NCBI GenBank assembly: GCA_004335635.1
Contig: QAXH01005105.1
Coordinates: 1-27,825, forward strand
Origin: Chloromonas sp. AAM2
Lineage: Eukaryota > Chlorophyta > Chlorophyceae > Chlamydomonadales > Chlamydomonadaceae
DNA length: 27,825 nucleotides
Reading direction: 5' to 3'
Shown: in pieces, positions 20,939 to 27,825 of the stretch
Layout of the letters: each line of letters opens with the position of its first letter
How positions within the stretch are numbered: the first letter of the stretch is position 1
Notes under the pieces: model-generated
Told to the model about the DNA's origin: nothing
The model's database searches: none
Seen by the model: the letters and a program-made list of their open reading frames with translations, nothing else
Program-made: the position numbers and the translations under genes

Positions 20939-23900
20939 CGATGCAGTCTAAGGCCAACTTCATGGCCTTCATGGACAAGCTCGAGGACAAGTACACAAAA
21001 CAAGAAGGAAAGGCCAAGCCTGGCAAGGGAAAGGTGAAGGGCAGGGGATGAGGGGTTGTACGCTTGTGACAGTCAAGGAGAGGTCAGAAGTGTGCTGTTG
21101 GAACAGGTTGAAAATGTTGAAACACATTTCTGCACGGGCTTGCAATTGCATGGTTGCACGGGCTTGCAATTGCATGGTTGCACGGGCTTCTGCTGACTAC
21201 TGCTAGAGACAGTGTAGACCTGTGGAGCAGCACAGAAGAATACAAGGTTGATCACAGCTGGCAGCGCCCCAGCATATAACAATATCTAATGTTGGTGTGG
21301 AGGGCGTAGAACGCGTTCAAAATGTTGCGGAACACAACAAGTCACAAGATTGATGCCAACGGCACCTGTGACAGCTGTGCTGGCTCAGCGTCAAGAGTGG
21401 TGTCCGGTCATAGGAAAGTGTGTTTAGCGCCCGCAACGGCGCATTGCACAGCAAGCTTGTAAGCTCTTCTATAAACGCTGGCCTCATCGGACCCTCTGAC
21501 TGATAGTCGAGCGTGAGGACTGGTGTTCCGGCACTGCCTGGCCGCAGCGTGCGCCCCCCTCGGAGCCCACAGACGAGGAGTTTGAGGCGATCCAGGCCAG
21601 GATCATGGCGGGACAGTCCAGGCCAACAGCAACAGGTGAGATGCATGTAATCTGCATGACTTGCACCCCCGAGATCAGGGTCAAGGTAGGTGAGGTGGAG
21701 GGGGCAACTCCAGAGAATCGACCCTTACACCAGCAGCCATCGGCTGAGGTTGCAGGTTCAATTCCCACTAGTGGGAGGTATCGGATACCTCTGATCGGGG
21801 GGATGGGTGCCCCCACATGGTGGTTGGGCACATGTTTCTAGGCGTGCTTAGTCTCGCTAAACGGTGTCGTCTGTATTATGCATGCCTTGTGTGCCTGTGT
21901 GTGAGTATTAGCGGCAGGGCTATAGTTGGCAAGGTGTTGGCAATGGTTGTTGCACTAGCGTCATCATGTCACAAGCAGATCCAATAAGCCGATTTCAAAA
22001 CGTCAGGGCCGCAATCATCAAATCAGCGGTACTGCTACATCGGGCTCACTCTGAAGTTTGGTCAGACTTGAGCTTGGAGTAGAATGATATGATCATTTGC
22101 TGCCTACCCCACCCCACCCCACACACACACAATTCCCTATCATACCTAAGAAATTTTGCTGTTCCAGACTATGTATGCACCATGTGCACACCATGTCTGG
22201 CTGGTAAGAGATGCCATGACGTACGCACCTGGACATGCCGCAGTGGGGTGGCTGCAGTTGCGCAATCTAATCCATACCAAAGTTTGGCCAGACTTCATTG
22301 GGGATGGTGTAAGCCAAATTCACTTGCAGTTTTGCACTCCGTGGCTGCAAACCTCATGGTGTATGCATGATGTGTGCATGGTAACAGACTTCACTTTGAA
22401 AATGTAGTAGTGAGGTGGCTGCAGTTGTGCTGCGCAGGCAAGGGGGCCGCTAAGGAGCCTCGTGGCAAGAAGAAGGCATCTGGTGGCAGCAAAAAGAGCC
22501 GTACTACTGAGGAGGAAAACGAGGAGAAGGAGGGAGGAGCAGGGTCCAGTGCTATGGAAGTGGATGAGGGGGAGCAAGAGGGCGGAGAGGCAAAGGGGGC
22601 GGAGGAGGTGGTGGTGGTGGTGCAGCAGGGGGCGAAGGGCAAGAAGGGAAAGGGGGAGGAGGGGGCGGAGAAGCGCACGGGAAAACGCAAGGTGGGAGAT
22701 GTGGAAGAAAGCGAGCCAAACCAACAGCAGCAGCACGAGAAGGGGGTGGCTGGTAAGAAGAGCAGGGGCAAGAAGGGAGGGACGCTTTCTGCCGAGGAAA
22801 CAACTGGCAAGGTGGCAGATGACAACGAACAGGAGCTTGACGTTGAAGAGGGAAAGGAAGAGGTAAAGGAATCTGTGGTGCCACGTAAGCAGGGCAAGAC
22901 ATCAAACAGGGGCAAGGAATCAGGCAGGGGAAAGGGAAAGAAGGAGGAGGGGCAACGGGGGGATGAGGGGGTGAACGAGGAAGGGAAGGGTTTGGCCTTG
23001 GCTGGGGGTGAGGCTGCAGAAGAGACCAATGGGGTCGAGCAACAGGCAGCACCTGCTGATGATACAATGGTTGAAGGCCAGCAGGCAGAGGATGAGGAGG
23101 GTAAGGGGAAGGAGCCGGCGGCGGCTACGAAAGGCAAGGGCAAGGGGGAAGCCAAGCCGAAGGCTGTCACCAGGACAAAGGCGGCAGAGGTGGGACAAGT
23201 GGAGGAAAACGGGCAGGAAGAGGGAAAGGGGGAAGTGCCAGCTAAGAAGGGCAGGGGCAAGGCGGCGGTTAAGCCAACTGCGACCAAGGAGCAAGAACAG
23301 CCACAGGTTGATGACGTGCAGGGGGTGGAAAAGGGGATCGAGGTAAAGGAAAAGCCAGTTGCGCCTGAAGTCAAGAAGGGTAGGGGCAAGGCAGCAGCTA
23401 AGCAAAAGGCAGTGGAGAAGGAGGCAGGAGAGGGGAAGGAGGAGACCAAGGCAGACGAAGAGGTGGTGCCAGTTAAGAAAGGCAGAGGAAAGGCGGCAGC
23501 TAAGGTGCAGGAAAGGGAAGTGGAGGCACCAACAGGGGCGGCAAAGGGAGAGGTGCCTGATGTTGAGAAGGATAAGGCAGCAGAACAACCAAAGGCGACT
23601 GAGGTGCAAGAACTGCCAGAGATTGGTGAGGGAGCGGGGGAGGACAAAGAGCAGGCGCCTGTAGCCAAGAAGGGCAGGGGCAAGGCGGCAGCTAAGCCGA
23701 AGGTGGTCAAGCCCGAGGAAAAGGCAGTTGAGGAGGAGAGCAAAGGGGAGGAGGAGGCTAATCTGCCGGCTAAGAAAGGCAGGGTATCAGCCAAGGCAAA
23801 GGCAGCTGAACCGGTCATGGGAGAGCAAGAGGCAGCCGTGGAAAATGATACTGCGCCGGCTAAGAAAGGCAGGGGCAAGGCAACAGCTAAGCCACAGGTA

Positions 23901-24668
23901 GTGGAGAAGGAGGCAGAAGAGGAACAGGAGACCAAGGCAGACGATAAGGGAGCGGAAAAGGAGGAAAAGGTGGTGGCAGCTAAGAAGGGAAGGGGCAAGG
24001 CTGTTGCGCCAGCTGCGGCAGAGGGATTGGCAGAGGGGTTGGAGGAGGATGGAAAGCGGGAGGAGGCAGAGGAAACGGTCAAGCAAGGCAGGGCCAAGGG
24101 GGCTGCCAAACCAAAGGCCACCACCCAGACTAACGCGGCAACGACTGAGGAAGTTCAGGAGCAGGGGGAGGAGGCCGAGGAGAATGAGGCAGCAGAGGTG
24201 CCGGCCAAGAAGGCCAAGGGCAAAGCGGCAACTAAGCCAAAGGCGGTTGGAAAGGAAGGAGACGAAGAGCAGGAGATCAAGGCAGACGAAGTGGTGGTGC
24301 CAGCTAAGAAGGGCAGGGGAAAGACGGCTGCGGCGCCATCAAAATTGGAGGCAGCAGAGGCAGAGGGACTGGAGCCCACAGGAATGGAGGTGGATGAGAA
24401 AGAGCAGGGAGAGGAAAAGGCGGAAGGAGAGAAGGAGGCACAGGTGCCTGTAGCCAAGAAGGGAAGGGCCAAGGCGGCAGCTAAGCCAAAGGCAGCGGAA
24501 AAGGAGGTGGAAAAGGCAGCGGAAAAGGAGGTGGAGGCACCAGCTGAGGTAGCAAAGGAAGAGGCTGTGCCAGGGAATAAGAAGGGTAAGGGTAAGAGGG
24601 ACAGTGGCAGCCAGGAGCCGCCTGCTGCTGGTCAGAAGAAGGCACGGGCTGCCAAGGCTAGCAACTGA
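17920..24668 (+). CDS. DNAJC9/AtJ6-type J-protein fused to a histone-H1-like tail
   Basis: Ten exons: 17920-17952, 18025-18123, 18437-18498, 18863-18989, 19359-19436, 20175-20256, 20465-20607, 20947-21033, 21548-21635 and 22438-24668, about 1009 aa, with all phases in agreement. The J domain begins at [20 protein letters not shown] and includes the HPD motif ([12 protein letters not shown]), which stimulates Hsp70 ATPase. It continues through [43 protein letters not shown] and [14 protein letters not shown]. These are collinear with plant AtJ6 and animal DNAJC9, which are about 260-285 aa; human DNAJC9 is a nuclear histone H3-H4 co-chaperone. The family normally ends with a short basic tail. 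Here exon 10 continues past KKSR for about 720 more residues of alternating Glu-rich and [16 protein letters not shown] blocks. Nuclear location is inferred. Retaining intron 8 would end the protein at 21051, giving a family-sized form. Confidence 0.88.
19461..19480 (+). repeat. Second donor-like copy after J-protein exon 5
   Basis: Exon 5 ends in caacatggacgtg followed by donor GTGAGT at 19437. Thirty-seven bases on, cagcatggatgtg is followed by GTAAGT at 19474, a stronger donor by consensus. Using it would add 37 nt and shift the frame. Confidence 0.5.
19590..19622 (+). repeat. Decayed copy of J-protein exon 5 end
   Basis: The segment around gaaacagggcaacatggatg repeats the last 25 or so bases of exon 5 (gaaacacaagggcaacatgg) but lacks the GT donor, which reads gttgtcgg. 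It lies inside intron 5 and is read as a duplicated, degraded exon edge. Confidence 0.5.
19948..20133. mobile_element. Small inverted-repeat element, MITE-like
   Basis: Arms of about 33 bp (19948-19981 and 20101-20133) are inverted copies of one another with an outer A/T run and the core tttgccagttctgg. The spacer is about 120 bp and holds TA-rich palindromes such as gtatacagtatac. A copy of the arm is also found alone at 256-290. There is no coding capacity and I see no clear target-site duplication. It lies in intron 5 of the J-protein gene. Confidence 0.6.
20571..20682 (+). repeat. 56-bp tandem duplication carrying the exon 7 splice donor
   Basis: The unit starts tgtctcatcagcactggtgg and recurs 56 bp later with very few differences. 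It includes the last 37 bases of J-protein exon 7 and the donor GTGAGTGTGG. There are therefore two near-identical donors (20608 and 20664). Use of the second adds 56 nt, which is not a multiple of three. The first is chosen because it keeps the frame with exon 8. Confidence 0.9.
20897..20936. repeat. (GT)20 microsatellite next to exon 8 acceptor
   Basis: Twenty GT units end ten bases before the exon 8 acceptor AG at 20945-20946, replacing a normal polypyrimidine tract. Such GU tracts bind splicing repressors in animals; whether this holds here is unknown. Confidence 0.95.
21131..21189 (+). repeat. 24-bp tandem repeat
   Basis: Two exact copies of a 24-mer beginning tgcacgggcttgcaattg plus a partial third copy, in intron 8 of the J-protein gene. 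There is no coding role. Confidence 0.9.
21750..21814 (+). other. Hairpin cluster with a tRNA B-box-like word
   Basis: In intron 9 of the J-protein gene, ggttcaattcc (21755-21765) resembles the RNA polymerase III B box. It is followed by three perfect hairpins: cccactagtggg (21764-21775), ggtatcggatacc (21777-21789) and a G5/C5 stem (21797-21814). No cloverleaf or A box fits, so a decayed SINE is possible but not shown. Confidence 0.3.
22242..22264 (+). repeat. Copy of sequence preceding the exon 10 acceptor
   Basis: The word ggtggctgcagttg followed by a pyrimidine and gc occurs here and again at about 22413-22430, just before the acceptor of the large final J-protein exon (AG at 22436-22437). 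Only about 22 bases match, so this is the weakest of the duplicated exon-edge cases. Confidence 0.4.
22438..24668 (+). repeat. Acidic/basic repeat tail of the J-protein
   Basis: This single exon codes for about 742 residues dominated by Lys, Ala, Glu, Gly and Val. From about 23241 to 24500 a basic block of the form [12 protein letters not shown] recurs roughly ten times, separated by Glu-rich spacers often containing a variant of KADE. MEVDE occurs near both ends. The pattern resembles histone H1 C-terminal domains and the alternating acid/base repeats of nucleolar proteins such as Nopp140 and nucleolin. The coding strand is strongly purine-rich throughout. Confidence 0.85.
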
Positions 24669-25593
24669 GAGCAGTTGCACACATTTGCAAACCTGGCACT
24701 GGCTACACATAAGCACCGCAATCAGCATTGGTACTGATAGCCTGCACTGGTCAGAACAATGCACCTGACTATGACTGCGAATGCACCAGCGCTTTGGCTC
24801 ATGCAGCCATGGCAGGCCACAAGCGCGTGTCCTGGGGCAAATATATCACGGCTTGCATGGGGTATGGCTGCCAAACGATGCAATGAAAAAAGGGAGCCCA
24901 CTGACACAAGGTAATGTAGCATAGATATGGCACTCAAGTCAGTTCATCATCCATAGAGCCTGCTAAGACGCATGCACCAGCTGGAGCTGTTGTAGAGGCC
25001 ATCACCAGTAGGGTGACGACAATTTGACATGCGCACACAGGCCCAATCAAAACTCACAGGCTTGCACGGAGGGGTGCTGGCATCGGATCTAATTTCTTCT
25101 GCCATTTTATTTGCTGCTGGGAATCTTGCTCGGATGGCTGAAGGTCAATCAATGCTGGTGCCAGTTCTGGCGTGTTGCTGCTCAGTCAGCTAGTGTTAGC
25201 AGTGCTCTGCTGCTACTCAAAATGATGCAAACAGCTGTCAGTGTTTTTTTTGTAAAAAGCATCCGGGACAAGCCTGTAGTCTTGTACACTATGCTTCATG
25301 GTGCCATTTGGCAGGGGCCAGACACGGTCGATCCTCAGCTCAGGTTTTAGTATGGATGTAGCTGTTTTTCGTGGTATGCCCATGAAAGGGTAAGACGAGC
25401 GCTGATCAGCCTCTTTAGCCCAGCCAATCATCATCACTACTCGGCCTTCTGCTCACTGTGATTTCACAGCTTGTTGTGCTACGGTCTATCCTGTGTTGAG
25501 CCTCAGCCAACGCCACGAGCATTGTATTACAAGGCATGGTGAACATGAGCGGTCCTGGGCAGTCAAATTGTACACGAACAATGACAGGCACGC
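24669..25593. other. Convergent intergenic region
   Basis: The interval holds the 3' flanks of the J-protein gene (plus strand) and the histidyl-tRNA synthetase gene (minus strand). No exon is recognisable. It includes a gccagttctggc palindrome at 25160-25171, related to the core of the dispersed repeat at 256-290, and an oligo-T run near 25244. Confidence 0.5.
25527..25531 (-). terminator. Possible UGUAA polyadenylation signal of the synthetase gene
   Basis: TGTAA on the minus strand about 63 bases beyond the stop codon of the synthetase gene. UGUAA is the usual poly(A) signal in chlorophyte algae. A five-base match alone is weak evidence. Confidence 0.35.
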
Positions 25594-26605
25594 TCACTGC
25601 GCCGCTGTCACGCCTGCCAACAATTCCGCCACAGGCGTTTCTTTCTGTTCACGTGCCCCAAGGTCCTTAACGCTCACTGCCCCACGTGCCCACTCATCAG
25701 CGCCCACCAACACCAGCCGCGACGCGCCTAACCGCTCCGCATGCTGCAACAGCAAAACAAACAGCATTCATGATCGGGTTAGACGGCAAGTTGTGGTTGT
25801 CAATGCAGTGGCAGCAGCAGAACAGAAACAGCAAGTCAGCATGCCCAAGGTCAACGCTTAATATCAGCGCCTGGCCAAGCTAGACCTAGTTAGATTGAGC
25901 ATGCCTGCTTGTGTGCTGCAAATGACAGTCAGACCAGCGCTGCTTGTGTGCTGCAAATGCCAGCCGAAGCCCAGTGTCCCACCTTGAGTGCCCATTTGAT
26001 CTTCTTAGACTCGAGCACAAGTTCGACCCGCCGCCCGCCCCGCCTGAGCCCCTGGGCCACGCCACTGGCCGGCGCTCGCAGGGACTCGTCAAGGCACACG
26101 ATTACGTCATCCACCTGCGCAGAAACGGTCAGAAACGGTCAGAAACAGTTGTCCACTTATGCTCGACTCATGTGCTATCCATCACATCAACTTCCACCAA
26201 TCCAGCTTCTGCCTACCCTGTGCTTACCCTCTTTACCCACCTGTCCTAGCCCCAAGTTCTGCCTCCCCTCCCACCACGCTTGCCCCTCACGTGCTCGGTT
26301 TCAGACCTGGATTCACCACTCGGACTTCGGTGTATAACATACATGATTTCAAGGCTTACTGGTGCGCTATCCCCGTTCTAACTCTATATCTTACCCAAAC
26401 CCTCCCACCATGCTCACCTGTTGCTTCATGACCGGCATCTTGTTACATTCTTTCAAAAGCTCGACAATAACTGCATCTCCAAAGCCAAAGCCGCAGCAGG
26501 GCGCATCCTCCCCTCCAAACGTGCCTAACAGCCTGCAGGAAAACACACACATACCGGACATGCACTCAGCAGGAAGCCCATGATTCACATGATGCTTACA
26601 CACGT

Positions 26606-26639
<34 letters not shown>

Positions 26640-27420
26640 CGTTGCACATGATGCTGGAAAGCAGGCAGCACAATCGGCATGTGCTCATGCCTGCTCGGTG
26701 GCCAACATGCATTCTGCATAAACACGTGCCTGACCATGTGCTCACGGTGGTTGGCGGTTGAAAACCCTCCCCAAGCATCAGTCAGTAATCGTCTCCTGAA
26801 GTCTGAACTCGTCAGCTTCCAGTTGTGGTGTGATTGATTGTAACGACTTGTAACGATTTGACGCAAAACTCTTGACTGGTATCACACAGCTTGGCTCATC
26901 CACAAATGCGACGCCACAACACACAACACTTCATCGCCACCACAGAACTAGGCTCGCTTGCCTGTCGTATCGGCCGCCTCCACAGATGGCCCTCAGCTTG
27001 CCCGCCCGGTCAAAACCCTCAAACACAGTGCCTGCGGAGGATCATTGAATAGTGAGCGAGTGGGTGAGTGAGCGAGGTGAGTGAGTGGGTGGGTGAGTGA
27101 GGTAAGAGAGTGGGTGGGTGAGTGAGGTAAGGGAGTGGGCCAGAAGCGCTTGAGTGGTGGGTACCTGGCCGCAGGGTTTAGGCTGTTTGACAGTTTCGAG
27201 ACCTCACCAAGATCACGCAGGATTTCACATCGCTCAGGCGGGGCGGCGACCCACAGAAGACAGCAGGTCACATCAACGTTAGTCCTGGTTGAAAGGCACT
27301 TCAACGCTGAATACAACAGACAAAACTCACTTGACTCCATCCATGCCCAGTCCCGGCCTACCTGTGTAGTACGCCAGTCCTCTCACCACGCTGGGATCGA
27401 ACACCAGCCAGTCAGCGTAC
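25594..27420 (-). CDS. Histidyl-tRNA synthetase, organellar plant type (3' exons)
   Basis: Five exons on the minus strand: 27420-27362, 27031-26962, 26532-26418, 26114-25983 and 25743-25594. They code for the last roughly 175 residues; earlier exons lie beyond the window. The enzyme charges tRNA-His with histidine. [10 protein letters not shown] matches the HisA motif, [16 protein letters not shown] the HisB region, and [16 protein letters not shown] the end of the catalytic core as in plant organellar enzymes. The anticodon-binding domain follows: [40 protein letters not shown], then [20 protein letters not shown] and REQ. The sequence is much closer to the plant chloroplast/mitochondrial enzyme than to the cytosolic one, so organellar targeting is expected, though the N-terminus is not visible. 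The intron after GGGRYDR has a GC donor (GCAAGC) instead of GT. Confidence 0.94.
25905..25963. repeat. Direct repeat in the last synthetase intron
   Basis: A 24-base unit beginning ctgcttgtgtgctgcaaatg occurs at 25905-25928 and 25940-25963 with one difference. It lies just beyond the donor-side end of intron 25982-25744. Confidence 0.85.
26121..26150 (-). repeat. 10-bp tandem repeat serving as polypyrimidine tract
   Basis: Three tandem copies of agaaacggtc, which on the coding (minus) strand are pyrimidine-leaning gaccgtttct units. They lie directly upstream of the acceptor of exon 26114-25983. Confidence 0.8.
26608..26638. repeat. (GT)n microsatellite in a synthetase intron
   Basis: An uninterrupted GT tract in the GC-AG intron (26961-26533) of the synthetase gene. 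Confidence 0.95.
27050..27138. repeat. GTGAG-type minisatellite in a synthetase intron
   Basis: Degenerate repeats of gagtgggtgggtgagtgaggtaa fragments, pyrimidine-rich on the gene's coding strand. The tract ends about 20 bases upstream of the acceptor of exon 27031-26962, so it forms its polypyrimidine region. Confidence 0.8.
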
Positions 27421-27484
27421 CTGCATGCAACAGGACAGCCAAAGTCAGATGGCCACAGGGTCAGCGTTCCTGGTGGATGCGGAT

Positions 27485-27696
27485 GTGGTGATGTGTATCC
27501 CGCGTCCTTTGCTGTCATTCCGTATGCAAGCAGATACATATGATGATGCCCATAATGTTCATGTGTGGCACCACAGTCACCCATACCCCGCGGCCCTGAT
27601 GTAAACAGGTGTGCCGATTTCGCGAGGCACGAGCAGGTGCGGCGCCTTACCCGTGTCCTGCCGAGTGGTGATGTGGATCCCGCATCCTTTGTTGTC
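27485..27696. repeat. Pair of 32-bp direct repeats 180 bp apart
   Basis: The word gtggtgatgtg followed by a variable base and atcccgc occurs at 27485-27516 and 27665-27696; three of 32 bases differ. Both copies lie in the upstream intron of the synthetase gene. Confidence 0.85.
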
Positions 27697-27742
27697 GCTG
27701 CTCAATAAGCAGCTATATATGTCACGTGTGCACGCGTGCATA

Positions 27743-27776
<34 letters not shown>

Positions 27777-27779
27777 TGT

Positions 27780-27825
<46 letters not shown>
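27743..27825. repeat. (TG)n microsatellite running off the window
   Basis: TG repeat with occasional TTTG interruptions, continuing to the last base, so its full length is unknown. Confidence 0.95.

Noticed and set aside
22391..24124. 577-codon open frame on the minus strand across the J-protein tail
   Set aside because: It is the antisense shadow of a purine-rich repeat exon: its composition is Ser/Pro/Leu/Phe-rich low complexity, and the plus frame is longer and joins in phase to the conserved J-protein exons.
26993..27340. 115-codon minus-strand frame in the synthetase intron
   Set aside because: It overlaps a conserved synthetase exon in the wrong frame and runs through a GTGAG minisatellite; the rest has no recognisable motif.

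Overview
The window reads as nuclear DNA of a green alga (Viridiplantae, probably a chlorophyte; the species cannot be named from the sequence). Four intron-rich protein genes can be assembled from GT-AG splice junctions whose codon phases agree at nearly every join. Two of them resemble plant-lineage families: the DNAJC9/AtJ6 co-chaperone and the organellar type of histidyl-tRNA synthetase. Base composition looks close to balanced, introns are rich in TG/CA microsatellites, and coding regions carry long low-complexity stretches, which is common in chlorophyte genomes.

Layout. Bases 1-1817 show no gene, only short dispersed repeats. A Nudix hydrolase gene runs on the minus strand from about 7762 (or 7490) to 1818; its small catalytic domain, spread over four exon segments, sits between a Gln-rich N-terminal region and a roughly 600-residue Gln/Pro/Gly-rich C-terminal region. 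After a gap of about 90 bp a divergent gene starts on the plus strand (7851-14316, 13 exons). It encodes an MFS transporter of the Spinster-like type with a 269-residue hydrophilic N-terminal extension. Bases 14317-17919 hold no recognisable gene. From 17920 to 24668 (plus, 10 exons) lies a DNAJC9/AtJ6-type J-protein with an intact HPD motif. Its last exon adds about 740 residues of alternating acidic and Lys/Ala-rich repeats resembling histone H1 or nucleolar proteins. Convergent with it, 27420-25594 (minus) holds the last five exons of an organellar-type histidyl-tRNA synthetase; the rest lies beyond the window.

The genes do not form an operon or an obvious pathway. What links them is architecture. 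Three of the four carry very large low-complexity extensions on an ordinary domain, and the same three contain nearby duplicated copies of exon edges together with their splice sites. The most interesting single item is the J-protein fused to an H1-like tail, because the family's animal member is a histone H3-H4 co-chaperone.

All splice models were read by eye from consensus sites, phase and family resemblance. No alignment, transcript or database search was run.
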